From NCBI GenBank assembly GCA_002316385.1, contig DCDL01000059.1, positions 53,670 through 64,627 on the forward strand: DNA of 10,958 nt. Reading direction: 5' to 3'. A program made the position numbers and the translations under genes. How positions within the stretch are numbered: the stretch's first letter is position 1; every line of letters begins with the position of its first letter. Source of the stretch: Clostridium sp. UBA1056 (lineage in GTDB: Bacteria; Bacillota; Clostridia; Clostridiales; Clostridiaceae). Of the stretch, positions 1 through 7,254 are shown piece by piece. Below the pieces are notes generated by a model that worked only from the letters and a program-made list of their open reading frames with translations, was not told where the DNA came from and did not search any database.

Positions 1-145
1 GGGCTCTCTGCTTTTCTTCAAATTGGGTGTAAAGAGCTACTACGTCCCTGGATAACGGTTTCTAAGCTTCAAAGAAGCTAAGAAATCTGTTTATGATAAA
101 AGTATACCTTAGCTGTTAAGTATTTACAACAATGCTATTAAGGTA
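1..145. other. GC-rich, foldable left edge; possible end of a structured RNA or gene remnant
   Basis: Seen: 28 of the first 60 bases are G or C, far above the AT-rich surroundings. Positions 57-87 form a hairpin with a 3-base AAA loop: AGCTTC (65-70) pairs with GAAGCT (74-79), then after one A-A mismatch TTTCT (59-63) pairs with AGAAA (81-85), closed by a G-T wobble and a G-C pair. A second possible stem pairs TACCTTA (105-111) with TAAGGTA (139-145). The hairpin is not followed by a good T-run on either strand, so it is a poor terminator. Inference: GC islands in AT-rich genomes are often structural RNAs, but I match no family. Short open frames run off the left edge on both strands (plus, ending at 55 and at 81; minus, open from a stop near 65), so the end of a gene or insertion sequence is also possible. 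Confidence 0.3.
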
Positions 146-372
146 GAAATATCATATTTATGAAAATAAATTTTAAATTCCTTCTATTACTCTATTTAGC
201 GTGTTCATATATAAGTTTTGTTAAAGTTTCTACATTAAATTTACTTATAATCCTAGATTATACTAGAGAATATTAATGAATTTTATTCATTGAAACTTAT
301 ATATAATAAAATAGTTCTAGAAAGACAATCTTATAAATTAAAAATAAATATTTAATTATATTTTAGTAAATC

Positions 373-401
373 TTGAACCTGATAACATACTTTGATATTC
401 T
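373..401 (+). promoter_or_regulatory. candidate SigA-type promoter for the ferredoxin-like gene
   Basis: TTGAAC at 373-378 and TATTCT at 396-401 are separated by 17 bases; each matches four of six consensus positions (TTGACA, TATAAT). Transcription would begin near 408, inside the left arm of the 403-446 inverted repeat, leaving a leader of roughly 95 bases. In such AT-rich DNA matches like this arise by chance, so this is only the best-spaced candidate. Confidence 0.25.
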
Positions 402-402
402 A

Positions 403-446
403 TTATTAATAAATAAAACTTTCAGATAAGCTTTATTTATTAATAA
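403..446. repeat. long perfect AT-rich inverted repeat (hairpin)
   Basis: The arms 403-417 (TTATTAATAAATAAA) and 432-446 (TTTATTTATTAATAA) are perfect 15-base complements. After one A-C mismatch (418/431) the pairing continues with CTT (419-421) against AAG (428-430), leaving a six-base TCAGAT loop. There is no T-run after it on the plus strand, so it does not look like an intrinsic terminator. It sits about 60 bases before the start codon at 505 and could be an operator, an mRNA stability stem or a cruciform-prone site. Confidence 0.7.
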
Positions 447-504
447 GTTCTATTGTAAATGTTTAATGTTATAGGGATTATATTTTGTAAAAGGAGAATT
501 TGTT

Positions 505-1119
505 ATGACTAATTATACTAAGGATATTACTAAAGTCTTTGATGAAAATTTAGATGAAGCTTTAACTGAAGCAAGAAGAAATGTTCAGGGTTTTTTATAT
601 GAAAACTGTGAAGCTATTTTTAAAAGAAGTACACTACCTACACCTGCAGAAAGCTACAATGAAAGCGACCTGCCTAAATTAGTAGATATAGTGGACAAGT
701 ATAGTGAAATCTATCAAGACTGTATAGGAATACTTAATGGTACAAAAGTAAATTTAAATCAACGTGAATGTATTGCTTGTACGAGATGTACTAAATACTG
801 TCCGAGTGGTGCTCTTGAAAAAATAAATAAAGAGTTAGTACTTCATGAAGACAAATGTTTAAGATGCGGAAACTGCATTGGTAACTGCTCATTCTTAGCT
901 CTATCTTCAGAGAAAACTGGACTAACTATATATATTAATAATATTAAAGAAGCCTGTCCTCCATACATCTTGCCTAAATTTTATGATATAGAAGAAATTC
1001 CTAGGGTAATGGATAAACTTTTAGCCTTCTATAATACTCATAAATCTGAAGGTGGAAACTTTGCTGCTACTGTTGATAAGGTAGGATTTGATGAACTTTT
1101 AAACTATTTAGAAAACTAG
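505..1119 (+). CDS. 2[4Fe-4S] ferredoxin-domain protein, 204 aa
   Basis: Likely a cytoplasmic electron-transfer protein; its redox partner is unknown. Residues 89-128 carry two cysteine motifs: C89-x2-C92-x2-C95-x3-C99-P, and C118-x2-C121-x2-C124-x3-C128-S. This is the bacterial dicluster ferredoxin pattern, in which the fourth cysteine of each motif normally ligates the other cluster. The second motif has Ser instead of the usual Pro after its last cysteine. The domain is flanked by about 85 N-terminal and 75 C-terminal residues that look mostly helical and that I do not recognise, so this is much longer than a free ferredoxin of about 55-60 residues. Three more cysteines (35, 73, 151) lie outside the motifs. 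There is no signal peptide or membrane segment. The start is supported by AAGGAG at 491-496. The gene appears monocistronic and ends just before the terminator at 1158-1190. The ferredoxin fold is secure; the specific role is not. Confidence 0.88.
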   Translation: MTNYTKDITKVFDENLDEALTEARRNVQGFLYENCEAIFKRSTLPTPAESYNESDLPKLVDIVDKYSEIYQDCIGILNGTKVNLNQRECIACTRCTKYCPSGALEKINKELVLHEDKCLRCGNCIGNCSFLALSSEKTGLTIYINNIKEACPPYILPKFYDIEEIPRVMDKLLAFYNTHKSEGGNFAATVDKVGFDELLNYLEN

Positions 1120-1157
1120 TTTAATTAATGATTATAAACAATATGATGCTAAAAATT

Positions 1158-1190
1158 AAGCCTAGAAAGATAATTATGCTTTCTAGGCTT
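1158..1190. terminator. bidirectional intrinsic terminator between convergent genes
   Basis: Arms 1158-1169 (AAGCCTAGAAAG) and 1179-1190 (CTTTCTAGGCTT) pair perfectly over 12 bases around a nine-base loop. On the plus strand the stem ends in CTT followed by TCTATATTATT, a modest T-rich tail for the ferredoxin-like gene ending at 1119. On the minus strand it is followed by AATTTTTAGC, a good T-run, and begins ten bases after the stop of the small membrane protein gene. It therefore probably serves both genes. Confidence 0.85.
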
Positions 1191-1199
1191 TCTATATTA

Positions 1200-1367
1200 T
1201 TATCTAATAAGCAAGTAAAAAAATCCTAAAATTAAAAGCACAATAACTCCAATAGCTATCATATTTGCTTTAAAAGAATGATTATAAGAATATTTTTCTA
1301 TATCCGCACTTCTTCCTTTAAACTCTGAATCCCTCGCATTAGCTCTTTTAAATAAATCTATTGACAT
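1200..1367 (-). CDS. small single-pass membrane protein, 55 aa, unknown function
   Basis: A 55-codon frame starts at ATG (1367-1365) and stops with TAA (1202-1200). The start is strongly supported by a GGAGG ribosome binding site at 1379-1375, seven bases upstream. The N-terminal half (residues 1-35) is polar and charged (MSIDLFKRANARDSEFKGR...). Residues 36-54 are almost entirely hydrophobic (MIAIGVIVLLILGFFYLLI) and end in a single Arg, which indicates one transmembrane helix near the C-terminus, as in tail-anchored small proteins. There are no cysteines. A plausible promoter lies at 1458-1486 and a strong terminator begins ten bases after the stop, so it looks like a complete single-gene unit. 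I do not recognise the family. That it is a real gene rests on the ribosome binding site, the terminator and the clean membrane-segment pattern. Confidence 0.8.
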   Translation of the reverse strand: MSIDLFKRANARDSEFKGRSADIEKYSYNHSFKANMIAIGVIVLLILGFFYLLIR

Positions 1368-1457
1368 AATACCGCCTCCATTTAATTTTAAATTTATCTA
1401 AATATAAATCTACAACTATAGACTCATTTATGATTAATACCATTAAAAAACACGTCT

Positions 1458-1486
1458 ATTATGTTTTATAATACTACATAGTTCAA
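1458..1486 (-). promoter_or_regulatory. candidate SigA-type promoter for the 55-aa membrane protein gene
   Basis: Read on the minus strand, TTGAAC (1486-1481) and CATAAT (1463-1458) are 17 bases apart, matching four and five of six consensus positions. Transcription would begin near 1451, giving a leader of about 84 bases before the ATG at 1367. It lies downstream of the terminator of the 547-aa gene, consistent with an independent unit. Confidence 0.4.
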
Positions 1487-1516
1487 ACTAGAAAATGACT
1501 AATACATAAAAATATC

Positions 1517-1547
1517 TAAGAAGTGCTTATAAGTTTATAACTTCTTA
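1517..1547 (-). terminator. probable intrinsic terminator of the 547-aa gene
   Basis: Arms 1517-1524 (TAAGAAGT) and 1540-1547 (ACTTCTTA) pair over eight bases around a 15-base loop that includes the stop codon of the 547-aa gene. On the minus strand the stem is followed by GATATTTTTATG, a reasonable T-run. The stem is AT-rich and overlaps the last codons, so termination may be partial. Confidence 0.5.
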
Positions 1548-3178
1548 CTCATAACTTTATAATATTCCTCTTGTGACTTCACATACTCTAGATTTTTATC
1601 TATACTTTGAAAAAGATGATCAAAGTAAGTTATAAAATCTCCTTCAAGAGCTTTCCAGAGTTTAATTTTAATTAAAGCTGTATTATTGTAGAGTGCTTCT
1701 TTTTTGCTTATTAAATCCTTAAATTCATAATAAGATTCAACTTTAAATATATCCTCTTCATTAGATTTTAAGTGAATGTATTCCTTTAAAAATATTCTTT
1801 CTTTTTTACTAGCTTCTCTATCTAAAAATATCACCTTAGGCATATTTAAATGGTATCCTTTTAAACCCTTATAATTATCATGTATTTTATTAAATTTATT
1901 AAATAAGTCTATAACCAAACTTTGATTATAAATCTTTATATTGCCTACAAAACTATTTATAGATTTAAATACATTCATGCATCTAACAGATTTTATATTA
2001 TCTATAAGCATATCTACAATATAATTATAATAGTTATCTTTAATGTTTTTTAATGAGGATTTAATAAGTCCGTAAATTATATAAGTAAACTTCTCTTCAA
2101 GAATACCACATATACTGTAGAAATCTTCTTCACTATTAATATAATAAATAGACTTAAAAAACTCATTGTAAAATATAGTGTTTATGCTGGACTTTACTTC
2201 ATTATTAAATTCATCAAAGCTAGATTTACTTATATTAAGCATCATATTTAAATAATCATGTTGTATTGAAAATATCTTATAGCATATATTATATTCTGTT
2301 TTCTCCATACCCCCCTCATCAACATTTGTATATTTTATTAAATCCCTTCTATTTATATTTACTTCACTAATTTCTCTAGATAAATATTTATTTAATTCTT
2401 CTTTATAAATTTTTATTTTTTCATTAAGCTGATTTCCTAAAATTTCATTTATTAGATTTAGTACTGTATTCAAAAATTCTTCTTTTATTACAGAGCCTAT
2501 CTTTTCTTGAAAATCATCTAAAAAACTTAGAACTTCATCCTCTTTAATAATTATTTTATCCATTATCTCTTCTTCATCTAGTTTATCTTTTTCATTTAAA
2601 ATAACTCTTAAGTTCTTTACTGTATTCCAAATAAGTCTATGATAATTATTTACTTCATCCTTCAAAATATTTATTACATCCTTTTTAAGCTTCATAAATT
2701 TTAATTTGAAGTAAGATATAGTCCTTGGAATATCTTTATTAAGATATATATTTAATCCCTTATATATCTCTATTTCATCTTTTCCATATCTATAGTAAGA
2801 TGTATAAAATTCTAATTGGCATTGCTTTTTAAATAGATTAAGCTTACATATTATATTATTTTCTGCACTATCTAAAATTTTAATTATAAATCCTTCATCT
2901 ATGTTTTTATCTTGGTTTAAAACATCATAGTTGCCCTTATAATTTGTATTTATAAGCATTTCATGAAAGACTCTTTCCACAGCTTCTTTTTCTTTTATTA
3001 AAAAAAAATGACTGTACTCTCCAATAAATCCTCTATATAAAGTATCCATATTAGATTTATCTAGTTCAAAGTAGGTTAAAAATTCTTTCTGGAGATATTT
3101 AAATATCTCTGCAAGTTCTGAATATAAATTAATTTTATTATACAATGAAGTCAATAGTGTTTTATTTACTTTATTCAT
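1535..3178 (-). CDS. protein of unknown function, 547 aa
   Basis: I do not recognise this protein. It is rich in Lys, Ile, Asn and Glu, has no signal peptide or transmembrane segment, and is probably cytoplasmic. No Walker motif, nuclease motif, zinc-binding cysteine cluster or helix-turn-helix stands out; its five cysteines (111, 120, 300, 357, 400) are scattered. Residues 155-275 are strongly helical with heptad-like charge patterning and may form a coiled coil. Residues 275-300 look like a short linker with a Gly-Gly, and 300-440 are again helical. The C-terminal part (about 445-547) starts with MPKVIFLDRE, which resembles a beta strand entering a separate small domain. The ATG at 3178 has GGAG ten bases upstream. 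Base composition is like its neighbours. Terminators on both sides (3291-3328 for addBA, 1517-1547 for its own end) suggest a single-gene unit. The frame is uninterrupted over 547 codons, so a real gene is near certain. Confidence 0.85.
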   Translation of the reverse strand: MNKVNKTLLTSLYNKINLYSELAEIFKYLQKEFLTYFELDKSNMDTLYRGFIGEYSHFFLIKEKEAVERVFHEMLINTNYKGNYDVLNQDKNIDEGFIIKILDSAENNIICKLNLFKKQCQLEFYTSYYRYGKDEIEIYKGLNIYLNKDIPRTISYFKLKFMKLKKDVINILKDEVNNYHRLIWNTVKNLRVILNEKDKLDEEEIMDKIIIKEDEVLSFLDDFQEKIGSVIKEEFLNTVLNLINEILGNQLNEKIKIYKEELNKYLSREISEVNINRRDLIKYTNVDEGGMEKTEYNICYKIFSIQHDYLNMMLNISKSSFDEFNNEVKSSINTIFYNEFFKSIYYINSEEDFYSICGILEEKFTYIIYGLIKSSLKNIKDNYYNYIVDMLIDNIKSVRCMNVFKSINSFVGNIKIYNQSLVIDLFNKFNKIHDNYKGLKGYHLNMPKVIFLDREASKKERIFLKEYIHLKSNEEDIFKVESYYEFKDLISKKEALYNNTALIKIKLWKALEGDFITYFDHLFQSIDKNLEYVKSQEEYYKVMSKKL

Positions 3179-3197
3179 AAATACTCAACTCCAATAC

Positions 3198-3235
3198 ATT
3201 CATTGAATAACATATTCTACATATTTCATAGAATA
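3198..3235. repeat. pair of short palindromes in the leader of the 547-aa gene
   Basis: Two inverted repeats lie 20-57 bases before the start codon at 3178: ATTCATTGAAT (3198-3208, palindromic around its centre) and TATTCTA (3213-3219) with TAGAATA (3229-3235) around a nine-base spacer. They could bind a repressor or fold in the mRNA. No well-matched promoter was found between here and the addA terminator. In AT-rich DNA short palindromes are common, so function is uncertain. Confidence 0.4.
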
Positions 3236-3290
3236 CCTTTGTTCTAAGTTTTAATAAACCCACTTCTATATAATCTACTAAAGAAAATTT

Positions 3291-3328
3291 ATAAGACTGA
3301 TCTCAATAGTCATTGAAATCAGTCTTAT
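3291..3328 (-). terminator. intrinsic terminator of the addBA operon
   Basis: Arms 3291-3307 and 3312-3328 are 17-base complements with one mismatch (3302), around a four-base loop (3308-3311). The core is ATAAGACTGA against TCAGTCTTAT. On the minus strand the stem begins about 15 bases after the addA stop codon and is followed by AAATTTTCTTTAG, a T-rich tail. This marks the end of the addB-addA transcript and separates it from the 547-aa gene. Confidence 0.85.
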
Positions 3329-3342
3329 GATATTATTATAAT

Positions 3343-6300
3343 TTATTCTACTTCCACTTCTCTATCTAGTGAAAATAAATATAAGTATTTTTTTACTTTT
3401 TCCTTCTTAAAAGCATTCTTTACAGCATTACTATAGTAATCTAATTGAACCTTATATCTTGCCTTAATTTCTTCTATATTATTTTCTTTTACATAATCAG
3501 TTTTATAGTCTAATATTATGCCTTCTTCCCCATATTCAAAGTAACAATCTATTACTCCTCTTAAAAGCATTTTTTCTTCTGAATATTTTTCTTCATTGAT
3601 ATTAGGACAAATAGTAGAGGCATTAATTTCTACTCTAAAGGGTAGCTCTCTTTTTAAGGTATTTTCTTTATATGATTCTATTATTTTTTTACCTATGTTA
3701 CTCTGTAAAAACTTAAGAATTTTATCTACCTTCACTGATTTTGCAGCTTCAAAGGTTATAAGTTCATTCTCTACCATAGCATTAACTTGACTTGTAATAT
3801 CTTCTTTAGTAAGATCACCACTTAAGTCTAACCTTTGCATTATATTATGATAAGCAGTTCCTACTTCTGATGGAGTCAAGCCTTTTTTCTCTTGAAGAAA
3901 TAAAGGTGTTTGCATTAGTGGCCTAAACTTTCTTGCTCCTTCTACTTCTTCATCATAGTTTAAATCCTTATAGGCATCTTCATTTAAATCATTATTATCT
4001 ATAAAAAGATCATTCTTCTCATTATCTCCTAGCAACTTATTTTTTTCAAGCTCCTTTAATTCTGTAACAGTAATTACTGTGGGTAGCTTAGTTGCTTCTT
4101 CATATTTATAAGTAAATTCTAGCCTTTCTTTAATTGCTTCATAATAATCTTTACATAACTTTTCATCATTGCTCACTAAAAGTTTATCTATTTTTTCTTT
4201 TACTGGAACATCTTCTAAAATAATATCCTCTGCTTCTTCAAAGCTTTCTCTAGTATATATAGCTACCTTAAATCTACTATTATCTTCTTTTAAGTCTTCC
4301 TTTAGAATGTTTTCATTATAATGTCTTAGAAACTCTCCACCTTTATGGTTTATAAGAGCAGCTCCTATCCAATCCATGTAATTTTTTTGATTTCGTACAT
4401 AGCTTGATTTTATATTACCTCCATCATCTATACCAGCCCCAGACCACTTTTCAATTTTCTTTTCTAAAGCCTTACTACTCCCAACTAAAATTAACTTTTC
4501 CTTGGCTCTAGTAAGAGCAACATACAGGAGTCTCATTTCTTCAGATTTATTTTCACCTTGAATTTTTTTACTTATAAACTCTCTCTGAGGAGTGTTATAG
4601 CTAATTCTATGATCTAAATCAATGTAGGTAGGTCCAAAGCCTAATTCGTGATGAAATAATATCTTTCCTTTCAAATCACCTTCATTAAATCTCTTACCGA
4701 GACCACAGAGAAATACTATAGGAAATTCTAGTCCCTTACTTTTATGGATACTCATGATTCTTACTACATCTTCATTTTCTCCTATGATTTTAGCGCTCCC
4801 CATGTCTTCGCTACTAGTTTTTATATTATTTATAAAGTTTATAAAATTATATAGTCCTCTATAGCTAGTTCTTTCAAAATCTTTAGCTCTCTTAAATAAG
4901 ATTTTTAAATTAGCCTGTCTTTGCTCTCCACCAGGCAATGCTCCAACATAGCCATAGTAACCTGTATCCGTTATGATTTCCCATATAAGCTGATTTATAG
5001 GTGTATACTTACTTTCTAATCTCCAATTATTTATTTTATCTAGGAAGCCTTTAATCTTTAATTTAAGGTTAGTATTATTATAAATTTCTTTGCTTATATC
5101 GGTAAACTTTTCCTCTTCATAAACCTTCTCTTCATAGCTTAAAAGTCCCACCATAGCATGATAAAAACTTACATTTTTATTAGAAATTCTTATATCAGCT
5201 AACTCCTCCGTAGTAAAACCACCAATAGGAGATCTTAATACAGCAATTAGAGGAATATCTTGTATGGGATTATCTATAATCTCTAAAACACTTATAACTG
5301 TCTTCACTTCAAGTGTATCAAAATACCCTCCTTCTCCTTCTGAGAAAAGTGGAATTCCTACTCTTTTAAATTCTTCTATGAATATAGGAGACAACTTATT
5401 ACTTGATCTTAAAAGAATAACAATATCTTTATAGGTAGCTCTTCTATAATCATCTAGGTTTTTGTCATATACCTTCAAGGAATTTTCTCCTTCTAAATCC
5501 ATTAGCTCTCTTATACGCCTAGCTACAAATCTAGCTTCTAGCTGCATAGAATCTAATTCTTCCTTATCGAGTTCTTCCTCACTACCTGCTTCATCACTTT
5601 GTTCTTGAATCTCTTCCTTTTCTTCCTTTTCTTCTTTATCTTCCTCAATTTCTTTGTCAAGATTTATAAGGTTGAATTCAACATCTCCACCTACATTCCC
5701 TTCACCAGTGAACTCTTTGTAAGTAGCTCCAACCTTTAGTTCTTCCCCTCCATCATAGGATAGCTCACCTACATCCTCACTCATCACAGCTTTAAAGATG
5801 TAGTTTATACCATCTATAACTTCTTTTCTACTTCTAAAGTTTTTATGAAGCGTAATAAGAGCATTATAATCATCTCCATCTTTAGTATAGCTTTCCTTCT
5901 TACTTTTAAATAGTTCTGGCTTAGCCATTCTAAATCTATATATACTTTGCTTTAAATCTCCAACCATGAATACATTCCTTGTATCCTTCTCGGTTCTACA
6001 GATTAAATTAATAATTTCCTCTTGAACATTATTAGAATCTTGATATTCGTCTACTAATATCTCTTCAAACTTATTCTTTAACTCTAAAGCTATATTAGAT
6101 GGTTCATTCTTGACTTCCTTATCTCTTAGAATTTCAAGAGCAAAATGTTCTTGGTCGTTAAAATCTATGATACCTCTTTCTCTTTTACTCTTATCGAAGA
6201 TGTCTTTAAACTCTATTACTAAGCTTACTAGTTCTTTCATAAGAGGATAAAGCCTTCTAGTAATTTTTATATTATCTTCTGAAGTAGCATTTAAGATTTT

Positions 6301-7254
6301 ACTTCTTACATCTACATATATTCCCTTAGCTGCATCTCTTAAGTCCTTTGCCTGCTTTTGTATTATCTTCTCTTCTTCAGTTAGCTTTGTTAAAGTAGGA
6401 ATTCTTCCAAAGGTGGCTTCCTCAATATACTTTGTTTCTTCTTTTAACCCCTCTTCAATGATTGTTAAAGTTCTCTCTAATATTTCTCCATCATTTTCAA
6501 AGGTAGCCTTATACTTATCAAGGATTGGATTATTTAATACAAAATCTAATCCTTCGTTATTTATTTCTAAAGCATTTATTATATCTTCTCTCAATTCTTT
6601 CAATAATGCATCTTTAAAATGTAAACTTTCAAAGGAAAAATCTTCACCTACATTAAAAAGTTCTGATTTTTCCCTAAGCCACGCCACAGGGTCTCCCATA
6701 CTCATTGAAAAGTTATATAGCCTTAAAACCATTTCTGCCAGTGCTCTATCACTTTTATTACCACAATAACTTTCTACTAACTGTATAAACTCTTCTTTAC
6801 CCTCAATATATTTTGATTCCATTAACTCCTCTAAAGCTTCTACCTTTAGAAGATTTATCTCTGTTGTATCACCAACCCTAAAATTAGGCTCTATATCTAA
6901 TTGGTGAAAGTTATTTTTAATAAGATTTAGGCAAAATGAGTGAAGGGTTGATATACTGGCTTTATTGAGAAGTATTAGTTGAGTTTGAAGATTTCTATTA
7001 TTAGGCTCTTCTTTAATCCTTTTATTTATAGCTTCTCCTATACGCTCTCTCATTTCTGCCGCTGCTGCATTAGTAAAGGTTACTATAAGTAATTTATCAA
7101 TATCTACAGGATTATCTCTGTCAGTTATAATTTTTATAATTCTTTCAACTAAAACTGCAGTTTTTCCTGAACCTGCTGCTGCAGATACTAAAGTATTTCT
7201 ATATCTAATATTAATAGCTTTTTGTTGTTCCTCAGTCCATTTAACACTACTCAT
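3343..7254 (-). CDS. addA: AddA, ATP-dependent helicase/nuclease subunit A
   Basis: Motor and nuclease subunit of AddAB, which unwinds and degrades double-strand ends and loads RecA after Chi. Numbered from the ATG at 7254 (1303 aa): Q-motif WTEEQQ 6-11; Walker A AGSGKT 27-32; motif Ia TFTNAAAAEM 60-69; Walker B LVDEYQD 400-406; motif III GDLKQSIYRFR 432-442; motif IV NFRSR 472-476; motif V SIHKSKGLEF 835-844; motif VI YVALTRAKE 911-919. The C-terminal RecB-type nuclease shows H1136, D1236, D1249-Y-K1251 and Q1270-LDYY, all intact. This is slightly longer than Bacillus subtilis AddA (about 1230 aa), partly through a Glu/Lys-rich stretch near 533-567. Start choice: the ATG at 7254 has AGGTGG eight bases upstream and gives the family-typical MSSVKWTEEQ opening. 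An in-frame ATG at 7278 would add eight residues but lacks a ribosome binding site. It overlaps the end of addB by eight bases, which implies translational coupling, and a terminator follows at 3291-3328. Confidence 0.97.
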   Translation of the reverse strand: MSSVKWTEEQQKAINIRYRNTLVSAAAGSGKTAVLVERIIKIITDRDNPVDIDKLLIVTFTNAAAAEMRERIGEAINKRIKEEPNNRNLQTQLILLNKASISTLHSFCLNLIKNNFHQLDIEPNFRVGDTTEINLLKVEALEELMESKYIEGKEEFIQLVESYCGNKSDRALAEMVLRLYNFSMSMGDPVAWLREKSELFNVGEDFSFESLHFKDALLKELREDIINALEINNEGLDFVLNNPILDKYKATFENDGEILERTLTIIEEGLKEETKYIEEATFGRIPTLTKLTEEEKIIQKQAKDLRDAAKGIYVDVRSKILNATSEDNIKITRRLYPLMKELVSLVIEFKDIFDKSKRERGIIDFNDQEHFALEILRDKEVKNEPSNIALELKNKFEEILVDEYQDSNNVQEEIINLICRTEKDTRNVFMVGDLKQSIYRFRMAKPELFKSKKESYTKDGDDYNALITLHKNFRSRKEVIDGINYIFKAVMSEDVGELSYDGGEELKVGATYKEFTGEGNVGGDVEFNLINLDKEIEEDKEEKEEKEEIQEQSDEAGSEEELDKEELDSMQLEARFVARRIRELMDLEGENSLKVYDKNLDDYRRATYKDIVILLRSSNKLSPIFIEEFKRVGIPLFSEGEGGYFDTLEVKTVISVLEIIDNPIQDIPLIAVLRSPIGGFTTEELADIRISNKNVSFYHAMVGLLSYEEKVYEEEKFTDISKEIYNNTNLKLKIKGFLDKINNWRLESKYTPINQLIWEIITDTGYYGYVGALPGGEQRQANLKILFKRAKDFERTSYRGLYNFINFINNIKTSSEDMGSAKIIGENEDVVRIMSIHKSKGLEFPIVFLCGLGKRFNEGDLKGKILFHHELGFGPTYIDLDHRISYNTPQREFISKKIQGENKSEEMRLLYVALTRAKEKLILVGSSKALEKKIEKWSGAGIDDGGNIKSSYVRNQKNYMDWIGAALINHKGGEFLRHYNENILKEDLKEDNSRFKVAIYTRESFEEAEDIILEDVPVKEKIDKLLVSNDEKLCKDYYEAIKERLEFTYKYEEATKLPTVITVTELKELEKNKLLGDNEKNDLFIDNNDLNEDAYKDLNYDEEVEGARKFRPLMQTPLFLQEKKGLTPSEVGTAYHNIMQRLDLSGDLTKEDITSQVNAMVENELITFEAAKSVKVDKILKFLQSNIGKKIIESYKENTLKRELPFRVEINASTICPNINEEKYSEEKMLLRGVIDCYFEYGEEGIILDYKTDYVKENNIEEIKARYKVQLDYYSNAVKNAFKKEKVKKYLYLFSLDREVEVE

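Larger units (their letters stand above)
146..504. other. AT-rich intergenic leader before the ferredoxin-like gene
   Basis: No convincing gene is visible here on either strand. The stretch is extremely AT-rich and holds a weak promoter candidate (373-401), a long inverted repeat (403-446) and the ribosome binding site AAGGAG at 491-496, eight bases before the ATG at 505. A shorter hairpin, AATGAA/TTCATT, lies near 275-292. The length and the symmetrical elements make a long 5' leader or an operator region plausible, but no known riboswitch consensus was recognised. Confidence 0.5.

Noticed and set aside
57..87. Left-edge hairpin as an intrinsic terminator
   Set aside because: The stem is stable, but the following bases on both strands lack a T-run, so it is better described only as a structured element.
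160..276. 38-residue plus-strand frame with a hydrophobic start resembling a lipoprotein signal
   Set aside because: The nearest AGG-like element is about 15 bases from the ATG, the composition is what AT-rich noncoding DNA gives by chance, and there is no terminator or context to support it.
3596..3790. 64-residue plus-strand frame inside addA
   Set aside because: Antisense to the nuclease domain of addA; an ordinary shadow frame.
6413..6769. 118-residue plus-strand frame inside addA
   Set aside because: It lies opposite a well-conserved part of addA, is Ser/Leu-rich as expected of an antisense frame, and has no ribosome binding site of note.
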